From Eubacterium sp. (GTDB lineage Bacteria; Bacillota; Clostridia; Oscillospirales; Acutalibacteraceae), in contig DVEP01000026.1 of the NCBI GenBank assembly GCA_015655975.1, positions 44,277-108,276 on the forward strand: 64,000 nt of DNA. The letters are read 5' to 3'. Below the pieces are notes generated by a model. The model worked only from the letters and a program-made list of their open reading frames with translations. It searched no databases and had not been told where the DNA came from. Shown here one piece after another: positions 1 through 8,106 of the stretch; within the stretch, counting starts at the first letter, position 1; the number at the start of each line of letters is the position of its first letter. The position numbers and the translations under genes were made by a program.

Positions 1-707
1 AAAAAGATTTATATAAAGACCCGAACAATTCGCTTGAATTGTACGCTACAAAACAAACACTTAAAGATAAAAAATATGCTCTCACAGTAGAAAATGAAGA
101 CGGTAAGTCAACAGGCCTTTATTGGTTGTTCTCATCAGACAGAAAATCAGGCGATATTTATCAGTACTCTACAAGTGTTGTATATGTTATTTCTCCGTCT
201 GTATTGTCAGATGTAAAGACAGTAGATGTTCGTCATATTCTTGTTAAACCGGAAACAGACAGCAGTACAGGTACATCGACAGATGCACAATGGAAAGCTG
301 CCTATGAAAAAGCAGAGAAAATTTTGAAAGAATGGAATGACGGCGAAAAAACCGAAACTTCATTCGCAGCACTTGCTAAAGAGTATTCTGAAGACAATGC
401 AGAAGACGGCGGACTTTACGAAAATGTTGTTCCGGGTCAAATGGTAAACAACTTTGGTAACTGGTGTTTTGATTCTTCAAGAAAAACAGGCGATACAGCT
501 ATTGTTCAATCTACATACGGCTATCATATTATGTACTTTGTAGGTCCGACAGATATGCCGGTATGGAAATATACAGCACAGCAGGCTCTTGCTTCTGATG
601 ACACACAGGCTATTGCAGACAGTCTTGACGAGTCATATAAAATCAAAACAAATTGGTTTGGCTCAAGATTTTTTGAAATAGACACTGATATTGACTTTGG
701 TTCATAA
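1..707 (+). CDS. Parvulin-type peptidylprolyl isomerase (PpiC/PrsA-like), 5' end outside window
   Basis: The reading frame is open from the first bases of the window, so this is the C-terminal part of a longer gene; the first visible in-frame codons encode KDLYKDPNN. The visible part holds a rotamase (PpiC) domain: the opening VRHILVKPE, the central FAALAKEYSED with the acidic turn before GGLYENV, and the closing TYGYHIMYFVG are the family hallmarks. PpiC proteins catalyse cis-trans isomerisation of prolyl bonds; in Gram-positives they are usually membrane- or lipid-anchored foldases acting on secreted proteins, but the N-terminus that would show a signal peptide is not in the window. A short Lys/Asn-containing tail follows the domain. 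A terminator hairpin follows the stop, so this closes a transcription unit. Family assignment is firm; the exact ortholog is not. Confidence 0.85.
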   Translation, partial: KDLYKDPNNSLELYATKQTLKDKKYALTVENEDGKSTGLYWLFSSDRKSGDIYQYSTSVVYVISPSVLSDVKTVDVRHILVKPETDSSTGTSTDAQWKAAYEKAEKILKEWNDGEKTETSFAALAKEYSEDNAEDGGLYENVVPGQMVNNFGNWCFDSSRKTGDTAIVQSTYGYHIMYFVGPTDMPVWKYTAQQALASDDTQAIADSLDESYKIKTNWFGSRFFEIDTDIDFGS

Positions 708-711
708 TTTT

Positions 712-735
712 GAGGCTGCTTAGCAGCCTCATTTT
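712..735 (+). terminator. Hairpin terminator after the PpiC gene
   Basis: GAGGCTG (712-718) and CAGCCTC (724-730) form a perfect GC-rich stem with a five-base loop, followed by ATTTTG. The T-run is short, so termination may be incomplete. Confidence 0.6.
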
Positions 736-753
736 GCTAATGGATGGTTTGTT

Positions 754-990
754 ATGATTTTTAAAAATGAAACCGAAAGATTAAAAGAAGAAGTTGCTCG
801 CCTTACTGCCGCTCTTGAAGATGCTAACTTTGAGTGTCAGCGGTTGGAAATTGTTAATTCTAATCTTGATTTTATCGTAAAAGAATCTCAAAGGGAATTG
901 ACTCAAAATATTTCACTTCTTCAATCACTTGAAGAAGAAAATGAGCAACTGAAAAATACTATCGAAAAGATGAAACAAAATGGAATATAA
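754..990 (+). CDS. Small coiled-coil protein, unknown function
   Basis: A 78-residue acidic protein that is almost entirely predicted coiled coil. Leucines and other hydrophobics recur at heptad spacing from ERLKEEVARLTAALEDANFECQ through SLLQSLEEENEQLKNTIEKM. There is no signal peptide or membrane segment. An SD-like GGATGG lies 6 bases before the ATG. Its 3' end overlaps the following fumarase-beta gene by 11 bases, so the two are probably translated from one message. I recognise no family. It may be an oligomerisation or adaptor partner of the next gene, but that is inference from position only. Confidence 0.6.
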   Translation: MIFKNETERLKEEVARLTAALEDANFECQRLEIVNSNLDFIVKESQRELTQNISLLQSLEEENEQLKNTIEKMKQNGI

Positions 991-1507
991 AATAAATACT
1001 TCTCAATTAAGAGAATATGCAAATATTTTTAAGTGCAAAGACCGTGTTTTGCTCAGCGGAACTGTATATACTTCAAGAGACGCTGCTCACAAAAGAATTG
1101 TAAATGCAATCGAAAACAATGAAAAATTGCCGTATAGTTTGAAAGATGCAGTCATTTACTACGCAGGTCCCACTCCCGCTCCGAAAGGATTGGCAGTCGG
1201 TGCGTGCGGGCCTACAACTTCGGGAAGAATGGACCCTTATGCTCCTAAATTGCTTGATTTGGGCGTTGTTGCTATGATAGGCAAAGGGGAGAGAAGTCGT
1301 GAAGTTTGCGACGCTGTTGTCAGAAACAATGCTGTTTATCTTTGTGCTGTCGGCGGTGCAGGAGCGCTCGCTTCAAAGTGTATTAAGGAGTGCGAAGTTG
1401 TAGCATACGACGACTTGGGTTGTGAGTCGGTTAAAAAGATGACCATTAAAGATTTTCCTCTTATTGTTGCAATAGATTGCAACGGCGGAAATATATATGA
1501 AAGATAA
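980..1507 (+). CDS. Class I fumarase / L-tartrate dehydratase beta subunit
   Basis: This matches the beta (C-terminal, swivelling) domain of class I Fe-S hydro-lyases over its 175 residues. Motifs include LLSGTVYTSRDAAHKRIV near the start, YYAGPTPAPKG, the GPTTSGRMDPYAPKLL stretch, MIGKGERS and the AVGGAGALASKCIK loop. In known enzymes this domain supplies substrate-binding residues, while the 4Fe-4S cluster sits on the alpha subunit; together they interconvert fumarate and malate, or dehydrate tartrate. No alpha-subunit gene is in the window, which is unusual because the two are normally adjacent. It overlaps the preceding coiled-coil gene and ends before a bidirectional terminator. Substrate cannot be decided from the sequence. 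Confidence 0.88.
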   Translation: MEYKINTSQLREYANIFKCKDRVLLSGTVYTSRDAAHKRIVNAIENNEKLPYSLKDAVIYYAGPTPAPKGLAVGACGPTTSGRMDPYAPKLLDLGVVAMIGKGERSREVCDAVVRNNAVYLCAVGGAGALASKCIKECEVVAYDDLGCESVKKMTIKDFPLIVAIDCNGGNIYER

Positions 1508-1556
1508 GACAAATACTTGTAAAAACTGATTTTGCAAGTGCTCTTAATTAAAAATA

Positions 1557-1602
1557 AAAGCAGATGTGACTTTGAATAGAAAGTTGCATCTGCTTTATTT
1601 TA
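1557..1602. terminator. Bidirectional terminator between convergent genes
   Basis: AAAGCAGATG (1557-1566) pairs with CATCTGCTTT (1587-1596). A-rich sequence lies on one side and a TATTTTAA tract on the other, so it can serve both the plus-strand fumarase-beta unit and the minus-strand SEDS gene. Confidence 0.75.
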
Positions 1603-1644
1603 ATTGTGATATTTTTTGATTAAATTATTCTACCGAATCCAATA

Positions 1645-2808
1645 TTATAAATCTGCATAGAACAGAGTATCACGAGGTACTTTACTGAATCTGTAAACAG
1701 AAAGCACAATTCCGAGAGCAATATATGTGCACATACTTGAAGAACCGCCTGCACTGAACAACGGCAGCGTAATACCTATACAGGGAAGAAGTGAAAGTTC
1801 CATTCCGACATTGACAAAAACCTGAGCCAAAAGCATTACAGAAACACCGCTGCACATTAAGTATCCGACATTATCTCTTGCTTTAAGCGCGTTGAATATG
1901 ATTTTCACAATAAGACCTGCCAATAAAAGTATGGCTACCATTGCTCCGATAAATCCGAATTCTTCTCCTGCAACCGTTAAAATCATATCATTTTGATTTT
2001 CAGGAACGAGTTTTCCCTGAGTCATCTTACCTTGTAAAAATCCTTGTCCCGTAAGTCCTCCGCTTCCCATTGCGATTTTACCGTTGTTTTGTTGGTACAT
2101 TGTCGTTTCATAGTGTTCGGGAAAGAAAAGCGCAACAATTCTTTCTCTTTGCAGACCTTTCAAAAAGCCTGCTTTCCAAGCGATAGGGAATGCCATAAAA
2201 ATTAAGCAAAAACCTGCAATGAAGTAGCCTATGTTTACTTTTGCGAAAAATAACATTCCTATGAAAATAAGTAAAAATATGAGTGCCGAACCTGCGTCGC
2301 CCGTTACAACAACAAGCGCAATAGGTATCATTCCGTGTATTACCAGGGGAATAATGTTTTTCAGTCTGTTAATATCGTCTTTTACCATATCAAGATGGTA
2401 AGAAAAAGAAATGATAAAACCTACTTTCAACAGTTCGGAAGTTTGAAATGTAAAAGATTTTCCTATTCTGAGCCAAGAACGAGCGTCGGGACGAGCAGGC
2501 GGCGCGACACCCCAAAGCATTGTGGCTATCATCAGCAAAATACATCCTGCTGCAATTACAGGCCATAGTTTGCTTATGATTTGATAGTCGATGTGCGACA
2601 AAACTACTGCTATTATCAAGCCTAAAGCGATACTGAGTATCATAGATTTTAAGTCGGGGGCTATGATTTGATTGGGCTTGAGTTTTGGATATGTTGCGCT
2701 GAAAACAAGCAACAGACCGTAAGCCGAAGATATGAGCGCTATAATTATTAAAGGAAAATCGAAACCGTTTATTCCCGATATATTTTTTTTGTTTAATTTG
2801 TTATTCAT
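1645..2808 (-). CDS. SEDS-family peptidoglycan glycosyltransferase, RodA/FtsW type
   Basis: A 387-residue polytopic membrane protein of the RodA/FtsW/SpoVE family with about ten hydrophobic segments. Conserved pieces visible are QTSELLKVGFI, VTGDAGSALIFLLIF, the loop GSGGLTGQGFLQGKMTQGKL, PENQNDMILTVAGEEFGFIGA and the C-terminal VGMELSLLPCIGITLPLFSAGGSS. SEDS proteins polymerise lipid II glycan strands together with class B PBPs during elongation, division or spore formation. The order of motifs looks more RodA-like than FtsW-like, but the functional subclass cannot be fixed because no partner PBP, mreBCD or fts gene adjoins. The start has an AAAGGA site (2815-2820). It is transcribed divergently from fhs. 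Confidence 0.9.
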   Translation of the reverse strand: MNNKLNKKNISGINGFDFPLIIIALISSAYGLLLVFSATYPKLKPNQIIAPDLKSMILSIALGLIIAVVLSHIDYQIISKLWPVIAAGCILLMIATMLWGVAPPARPDARSWLRIGKSFTFQTSELLKVGFIISFSYHLDMVKDDINRLKNIIPLVIHGMIPIALVVVTGDAGSALIFLLIFIGMLFFAKVNIGYFIAGFCLIFMAFPIAWKAGFLKGLQRERIVALFFPEHYETTMYQQNNGKIAMGSGGLTGQGFLQGKMTQGKLVPENQNDMILTVAGEEFGFIGAMVAILLLAGLIVKIIFNALKARDNVGYLMCSGVSVMLLAQVFVNVGMELSLLPCIGITLPLFSAGGSSSMCTYIALGIVLSVYRFSKVPRDTLFYADL

Positions 2809-2867
2809 AAATAGTCCTTTGTTGAAAATTTTCTTGTACTTTTGATATTGTTATTGTGCTGATATAT

Positions 2868-2896
2868 ATTATATAATTTATGTTACGGTAATTCAA
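2868..2896 (-). promoter_or_regulatory. Promoter of the SEDS gene
   Basis: On the minus strand, TTGAAT (2891-2896) and TATAAT (2868-2873) are separated by 17 bp, about 60 bases upstream of the start codon. Confidence 0.7.
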
Positions 2897-2914
2897 GTAA
2901 AGTATAAAAAGTAT

Positions 2915-2942
2915 TTGAATTTTTATAGTCTTGTGTTATAAT
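2915..2942 (+). promoter_or_regulatory. Promoter of the fhs operon
   Basis: TTGAAT (2915-2920) and a perfect TATAAT (2937-2942) with a 16 bp spacer. Back-to-back with the minus-strand promoter; the two -35 boxes lie 18 bases apart. Confidence 0.7.
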
Positions 2943-3001
2943 ATTTTTAGTTAAAAATAAACAAGACTTTGTAAAGTTTACAGTGTTAAGGGGTATTTTT
3001 A

Positions 3002-4669
3002 TTGAAAACAGATATCGAAATAGCACAGAGTGCAAAATTAAAACCGATTACTCAAATCGCCGAAGATTTGGGAATTAACAATTCCGAGATTGAACAGTAC
3101 GGTCATTACAAGGCAAAACTTTCTAATGAATTGCTTGACCGTATCGAAGAAAAAGAAAATGGCAAATTAGTTCTTATAACAGCAGTTAATCCTACCCCCG
3201 CAGGTGAAGGAAAAACAACTGTTTCTATCGGATTGTCCGAAGCAATGAATTTAATCGGCAAAAAGACAATAGTTGCATTAAGAGAACCAAGTTTAGGCCC
3301 CGTTTTCGGTATTAAAGGCGGGGCGGCAGGCGGCGGATATTCCCAGGTTGTGCCTATGGAAGATATAAATCTGCATTTTACAGGAGATATGCATGCCATA
3401 ACAAGCGCTAATAATCTTATGTGTGCAATTCTTGACAACCATATTCAGCAGGGAAATGAACTCGGTATTGACCCTCGCAGAATTCTTACAAAAAGGTGCA
3501 TTGACATTAACGACAGAGTGCTTAGAAATATAGTTGTAGGTATGGGCGGTACTTTAAACGGTGTTGTTCGTGAAGACCATTTTATCATTACTGTTGCAAG
3601 TGAAGTGATGGCTGTCCTTTGTCTTGCAAAAGATGTTTTTGATTTGAAAAAAAGACTGGGCAACATTTTAGTTGCATATACCTACGATTCAAAGCCTGTT
3701 TATTGTCGCGATATTAAAGCAGACGGCTCAATGACAGTTCTGCTTAAAGACGCAATCAAACCGAATTTAGTTCAAACTTTGGAAAATACTCCTGCAATAA
3801 TGCACGGCGGACCTTTTGCAAATATCGCTCACGGATGCAATAGTCTGCGCGCTACAAAAGTTGCTTTAAAACTTTCGGACTATTGTATTACAGAGGCAGG
3901 ATTCGGCTCTGACCTCGGTGCCGAAAAGTTCTTTGACATCAAGTGCAGATACGGTGAACTTACGCCGTCTTGTGTAGTGCTTGTAGCAACAGTTCGCTCA
4001 ATGAAATATAACGGCGGTGTTGCGAAAGACAAATTAAGCGAAGAAAACTTAGATGCTTTAGAAAAAGGAGCGGCAAATCTCGGCGCTCATATTGAAAACC
4101 TTAAAAAGTTCGGTGTACCTGTTGTTGTGGCTATCAATCATTTTTATGCAGATACAGAAAAAGAAATCGCTTTTGTAAAAGAGTATTGTGAAAATGCAGG
4201 CGCAGATTTCGCTGTAACAAAATGTTTTGCCGAAGGCGGAAAAGGCTCTGTTGAACTTGCTCAAAAAGTTTGCGAGGCTTGTGAAAAACCAAACAGTTTC
4301 AGGTTTTTATACGATGTTGACAATACAATCAAAGAAAAAATAGAAACAATATCCAAAGAAATTTACGGTGCAGACGGAGTAATCTATACTAAAGAGGCAG
4401 AAAAAAATATATCTGAAATAGAGTCGTTGGGACACTCAAACTTGCCTGTATGTATGGCGAAAACTCAATACAGCCTTTCCGACGACCCGACACTTCTCGG
4501 TAAACCGTCAGGATTTAAAATAACTGTATCGGACATCAGTCTTTCAAACGGCGCAGGATTTATTGTTTGTAAAACAGGCAAAATTATGACTATGCCCGGT
4601 CTTTCAAAAAAACCTGCGGCATACTCAATAGACATCGACGAAAACGGAAATACGGTAGGTTTGTTTTAA
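3002..4669 (+). CDS. fhs: Formate--tetrahydrofolate ligase
   Basis: Full-length (555 aa) 10-formyltetrahydrofolate synthetase, which joins formate to THF using ATP to feed one-carbon metabolism and, in acetogens, the methyl branch of Wood-Ljungdahl. The P-loop-like TPAGEGKTT is at residues 65-73. Other hallmarks are ALREPSLGPVFGIKGGAAGGGYSQ, FTGDMHAITSANNL, GFGSDLGAEKFFDIKCR and the final MTMPGLSKKPAA. The start is TTG, supported by AAGGGG (2988-2993) at 8-base spacing and by the family-typical opening KTDIEIAQ; no in-frame ATG lies nearby. It overlaps tsaE by one base (TAATG), so the two are translationally coupled. No other acetogenesis gene is present, so a general folate role is the safer reading. 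Confidence 0.97.
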   Translation: MKTDIEIAQSAKLKPITQIAEDLGINNSEIEQYGHYKAKLSNELLDRIEEKENGKLVLITAVNPTPAGEGKTTVSIGLSEAMNLIGKKTIVALREPSLGPVFGIKGGAAGGGYSQVVPMEDINLHFTGDMHAITSANNLMCAILDNHIQQGNELGIDPRRILTKRCIDINDRVLRNIVVGMGGTLNGVVREDHFIITVASEVMAVLCLAKDVFDLKKRLGNILVAYTYDSKPVYCRDIKADGSMTVLLKDAIKPNLVQTLENTPAIMHGGPFANIAHGCNSLRATKVALKLSDYCITEAGFGSDLGAEKFFDIKCRYGELTPSCVVLVATVRSMKYNGGVAKDKLSEENLDALEKGAANLGAHIENLKKFGVPVVVAINHFYADTEKEIAFVKEYCENAGADFAVTKCFAEGGKGSVELAQKVCEACEKPNSFRFLYDVDNTIKEKIETISKEIYGADGVIYTKEAEKNISEIESLGHSNLPVCMAKTQYSLSDDPTLLGKPSGFKITVSDISLSNGAGFIVCKTGKIMTMPGLSKKPAAYSIDIDENGNTVGLF

Positions 4670-5115
4670 TGAAAACATTTGTTTCAAACAGTAGAGAAGA
4701 TACAGTTAAGTTTGCCGAAGATTTTGCAAAAACATTGAAAAAAGGTTCGGTTGTGGCATTTTTGGGCGGTCTCGGTATGGGAAAAACCGCTTTTGTGTCG
4801 GGACTTGCAAAAGGTCTCGGAATAGATGCAGATGTTACATCTCCGACTTTCTCAATCGTCAATGAATATAGCGGCAGTGAAAATGTGTTGTATCATTTTG
4901 ATATGTATCGTGTTGATAATTGGGACGATTTGTATTCAACAGGATACTTTGACTATCTCGACGGCGTTTCTTTCTTGGCTGTTGAATGGAGCGAAAATAT
5001 TTTCGGTGCTTTGGAAGACGACGCAATCATTGTTGAGTTTGAAAAAATCGGCGAAAATTCAAGAAAAATAACTATTTATAATAAGGGTGATGGTTTTGCT
5101 GATACTCGGAGTTGA
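4669..5115 (+). CDS. tsaE: tRNA t6A biosynthesis ATPase TsaE
   Basis: A 148-residue P-loop ATPase of the TsaE (YjeE/YdiB) family. With TsaB and TsaD it builds N6-threonylcarbamoyl-adenosine at position 37 of ANN-decoding tRNAs. Visible motifs are the Walker A GGLGMGKTAF (most homologues have Ala where this has Met), the switch SPTFSIVNEY, the HFDMYRVDNWDDLYSTGYFDYLD segment and the Walker-B-like AVEWSE. The start ATG overlaps the fhs stop, and the 3' end overlaps tsaB, which is the usual neighbour. TsaD is not in the window. Confidence 0.95.
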   Translation: MKTFVSNSREDTVKFAEDFAKTLKKGSVVAFLGGLGMGKTAFVSGLAKGLGIDADVTSPTFSIVNEYSGSENVLYHFDMYRVDNWDDLYSTGYFDYLDGVSFLAVEWSENIFGALEDDAIIVEFEKIGENSRKITIYNKGDGFADTRS

Positions 5116-5776
5116 ATCGAGTGCAGTCAGCGCTTCGGCAGCGGTTTATGAAGATGAAAAAATGTTATCTTCAAAGTTTATAAACGCAGGTCTGACGCAC
5201 AGTCAAACGCTTTTGCCGTTGATTGTCGATGCGCTTAAAAGTGCAAACAAAAGTTTTGACGATATAGAAAAGATTGCAGTTTCTGTCGGACCGGGTTCTT
5301 TTACCGGCGTCAGAATAGGTGTTGCAACCGTAAAAGGTATCGCTTTTAAAAAAAATATTCCCTGCGTTGCCGTTTCTGCTCTTGAAGCGATTGCGAACAA
5401 TGACTTTTTTGAAGAAGGTGCTGTTATATGCGCTTGTATGGACGCGCGCCGAAATCAGTTTTACAATGCATTGTTCAAAATAAATGACGGCAAAGTTTCA
5501 AGAATAACTCCCGACAGAGCAATCGATATTATGCAGATTAAAAGCGATACAGAAAAATTTGACAAGGTTATTGTTGCAGGAGACGGGGCAGAACTTGCCT
5601 ATAAAACACTGCAAAGTGATAATGTTTTTTTGGCTGATGAAACAAGTCGTTTTCAAAATGCAGACGGTGTAATCAGGGCTTCATTCGGCAAACAAACTGT
5701 TTTGCCAGAGGAACTTATGCCTGTCTATTTGCGGCTCAGTCAGGCAGAAAGAGAATTAAAATTAAAAAAGGGGTAA
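5090..5776 (+). CDS. tsaB: tRNA t6A biosynthesis protein TsaB
   Basis: TsaB (YeaZ), the ASKHA-fold partner of TsaD in threonylcarbamoylation of tRNA. N-terminal LILGVESSAVSASAAVYED, AGLTHSQTLLPLIVDAL and the signature VSVGPGSFTGVRIGVATVKG are diagnostic. The start is ambiguous: GTG 5087, ATG 5090 and TTG 5096 are in frame. The SD-like AAGGGTGAT (5083-5091) is too close for the first two and better placed for TTG 5096, which would begin MLILGVES, so the real start may be six bases inside the coordinates given. It overlaps the tsaE 3' end, indicating coupling. Confidence 0.93.
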   Translation: MVLLILGVESSAVSASAAVYEDEKMLSSKFINAGLTHSQTLLPLIVDALKSANKSFDDIEKIAVSVGPGSFTGVRIGVATVKGIAFKKNIPCVAVSALEAIANNDFFEEGAVICACMDARRNQFYNALFKINDGKVSRITPDRAIDIMQIKSDTEKFDKVIVAGDGAELAYKTLQSDNVFLADETSRFQNADGVIRASFGKQTVLPEELMPVYLRLSQAERELKLKKG

Positions 5777-5781
5777 GTAAA

Positions 5782-6231
5782 ATGATTGTACTTGCAAGCG
5801 ACCATGCGGGTTTTCCGCTTAAAGAAGAAATAAAAAAACATTTGGAAGAAAGAAATATAGAGTATAAAGACTGCGGTGCTTTTTCAACCGACAGCTGCGA
5901 CTATGCCGTTAACGCTCAAAAAGCGTGCGATTTAATTGCAAACTGTGAGTGCGAAAAAGGTATTCTTTGCTGTGGCACAGGAATAGGCATTTCAATGGCG
6001 GCAAATAAGGTTAAAGGTATCAGAGCGGCTTGTTGCAGTGACTATTTCAGCGCTAAATTTACCCGTATGCACAACGATGCAAATGTTTTGTGTATGGGTG
6101 CAAGAGTTATCGGCGCAGGTTTGGCTTTGGAACTTGTAGATGTTTTTCTTGACACTGAGTTTGAAGGCGGCCGTCATCAAAGAAGAATTGACCAAATTAC
6201 AGACATTGAAAACGGTAAAAAATTATATTAA
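5782..6231 (+). CDS. rpiB: Ribose-5-phosphate isomerase B
   Basis: A 149-residue RpiB/LacAB-family sugar-phosphate isomerase that interconverts ribose 5-phosphate and ribulose 5-phosphate. The opening IVLASDHAGFPLKEEI, the active-site loop CCGTGIGISMAANK (catalytic Cys about residue 64), RMHNDANVLCMGARV and EGGRHQRRIDQI are all present. An allose-6-phosphate or other aldose isomerase activity within the family cannot be excluded, but the operon context (folate, tRNA modification) favours the housekeeping enzyme. An AAAAGGGG site precedes the ATG, and a strong terminator follows. Confidence 0.93.
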   Translation: MIVLASDHAGFPLKEEIKKHLEERNIEYKDCGAFSTDSCDYAVNAQKACDLIANCECEKGILCCGTGIGISMAANKVKGIRAACCSDYFSAKFTRMHNDANVLCMGARVIGAGLALELVDVFLDTEFEGGRHQRRIDQITDIENGKKLY

Positions 6232-6250
6232 GAAAGTATGTTTTCTGAAA

Positions 6251-6310
6251 TACTCTGTTTTGGAATATTCGCAGTTTTTGTTTGCGAATTTTCTCAACAG
6301 AGTTTTCTTT
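6251..6310 (+). terminator. Terminator of the fhs-tsaE-tsaB-rpiB operon
   Basis: A long imperfect hairpin: ACTCTGTT and the GAATATTCGCA arm (from 6252) pair with TGCGAATTTTC and AACAGAGT (to about 6303) around a T-rich loop. It is followed by TTTCTTT. Confidence 0.7.
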
Positions 6311-6317
6311 TGTGTAT

Positions 6318-6346
6318 TTGACACTGTTTTAAACAAATTATATAAT
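6318..6346 (+). promoter_or_regulatory. Consensus promoter of the ABC exporter operon
   Basis: Perfect TTGACA (6318-6323) and perfect TATAAT (6341-6346), 17 bp apart: the best sigma-A promoter in the window. It starts transcription about 25 bases before the ABC gene. Confidence 0.85.
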
Positions 6347-6375
6347 ATACTGAATTAAAAATTAAAATTAAGGAA

Positions 6376-8106
6376 TTGCTGAAAAAGACTATGAAAAACT
6401 TGTTGGTATATTTGAAAAATTATAAAATAGAGTCTGTTTTTGCGCCTCTTTTTAAATTGCTTGAGGCAGTCTTTGAGTTAATAGTACCTTTGGTAGTTGC
6501 AAATATCATTGATAAAGGCATATATTTTTCCGATAAAAATTATGTTGTAAAAATGTGCCTTGTGCTTGTAACTTTCGGAGTGCTCGGAATGGTTGCATCT
6601 ATTACCGCCCAGTATTTTGCCGCAAAGTCCGCTACGGGTTTCGGCAAAGAGTTAAGACACTCGCTGTTTGATAAAATCAGCAATTTGTCTTTTTCTCAAA
6701 TAGACAAATTTTCTGCGTCATCACTTGTAACAAGGCTCACAAACGATGTAAATCAAGTGCAGTCGGGAGTCAATCTTGTTTTGCGTCTGTTTATGCGAAG
6801 CCCGTTTATTGTTATCGGAGCAGTTGTGATGGCTTTTACCATTGACTTTAAAGCAGCTTTGATTTTTGTTGCAGTTGTTGTTTTGCTGTCGGCAGTTGTG
6901 TTTGGTATAATGGCTTGGACAATTCCGCAATACAGAAATATTCAGTCAAATCTTGATTCTGTTACAAAGGTAACGAGAGAAAGCTTGACCGGAGTAAGAG
7001 TTATCAGGGCTTTTTGTGCTGAAGATGAACAGGAAAAAAGTTTTTCATTTGCTAACAATTTACTTAATAAAATGCAGAAGAAAACAGGAAAAATATCTTC
7101 TTTACTAAATCCTGCCACTTTGGTTATTGTTAATTTCGGAATAATATTTTTAATTTATTACAGCGGAATCAGTGTAAATGAGGGCAATATTACACAAGGA
7201 CAAACTGTTGCTTTGTATAATTATATGAGTCAAATTCTTGTAGAACTTATTAAACTTGCAAATTTGATAATCACCGTTACAAAATCTTTTGCAAGTGCCG
7301 ACAGAATTTCGGCTGTTTTAAATGAAAATACAGATGTTAAAGTTGAAAATAAAAAGAATATTTCAAGTAATATTGCCGTTGAGTTTGAAAATGTATCTTT
7401 TTCATATACAGATGAAAAAGAGTGCAGTTTAAGTAATGTCAGTTTTTCTGCCGAAAAGGGAAGTGTTGTAGGTATAATCGGTTCGACAGGTTCGGGCAAA
7501 ACGACACTTGTGAATTTAATTGCCCGTTTGTATGATGTTTCTGACGGCGTTGTGAAAATTTTCGGCGAAAATGTGGAGTCTTACACTCCCGATGAATTGA
7601 AAAAAATTGTCGGCATAGTTTCTCAAAAATCTGTTTTGTTTAAAGGAACAGTCGAAGAAAATTTAAAATGGTCAAAAAATGATGCTTCAAAGGAAGACAT
7701 GACAGAGGCACTGAAGTCTGCTCAGGCTTTGGAAATTGTTGAAAAAAAAGGCGGACTGAACGCGTTGGTAGAACAAGAGGGCAGGAATTTTTCCGGAGGT
7801 CAAAAGCAAAGAATATCTATCGCTCGAACTTTGGTGTCAAAACCTCCTGTATTAGTCCTGGACGACAGTTCGTCTGCGCTCGATTTTGCTACGGAGAAAA
7901 AGTTAAGAAATGCAGTAAAACACTTGGATTTTTCTACGACTGTTTTTGTTGTTTCTCAAAGAATATCATCTATAATCGAATGCAATAAAATTTTAGTTTT
8001 AGACGACGGAAAACTTGTCGGTATCGGAACACATACGGAACTTTTGGAAAATTGCAGTGTGTACAGAGAAATATACTCTTCTCAATATAAGGAGGGTGTA
8101 AAATGA
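6376..8106 (+). CDS. ABC exporter half-transporter, degenerate-site subunit
   Basis: A type IV ABC exporter subunit (576 aa) with an N-terminal six-helix membrane domain (about residues 15-300) and a C-terminal nucleotide-binding domain. Walker A is GSTGSGKTT (about 369-377) and the signature FSGGQKQRIS (about 472). The Walker B end reads LVLDDSSSALD, with Asp in place of the catalytic Glu, and the switch region reads VVSQRISS, with Gln in place of His. In known heterodimeric exporters such as TM287/288 and BmrCD these changes mark the non-hydrolytic site. It is paired with the next gene through an ATGA overlap. The true start is uncertain: TTG 6376 sits too near AAGGA, and ATG 6391 (MKNLLVYLKNYK) looks more family-like. 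Substrate unknown; multidrug or lipid are typical. Confidence 0.92.
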   Translation: MLKKTMKNLLVYLKNYKIESVFAPLFKLLEAVFELIVPLVVANIIDKGIYFSDKNYVVKMCLVLVTFGVLGMVASITAQYFAAKSATGFGKELRHSLFDKISNLSFSQIDKFSASSLVTRLTNDVNQVQSGVNLVLRLFMRSPFIVIGAVVMAFTIDFKAALIFVAVVVLLSAVVFGIMAWTIPQYRNIQSNLDSVTKVTRESLTGVRVIRAFCAEDEQEKSFSFANNLLNKMQKKTGKISSLLNPATLVIVNFGIIFLIYYSGISVNEGNITQGQTVALYNYMSQILVELIKLANLIITVTKSFASADRISAVLNENTDVKVENKKNISSNIAVEFENVSFSYTDEKECSLSNVSFSAEKGSVVGIIGSTGSGKTTLVNLIARLYDVSDGVVKIFGENVESYTPDELKKIVGIVSQKSVLFKGTVEENLKWSKNDASKEDMTEALKSAQALEIVEKKGGLNALVEQEGRNFSGGQKQRISIARTLVSKPPVLVLDDSSSALDFATEKKLRNAVKHLDFSTTVFVVSQRISSIIECNKILVLDDGKLVGIGTHTELLENCSVYREIYSSQYKEGVK

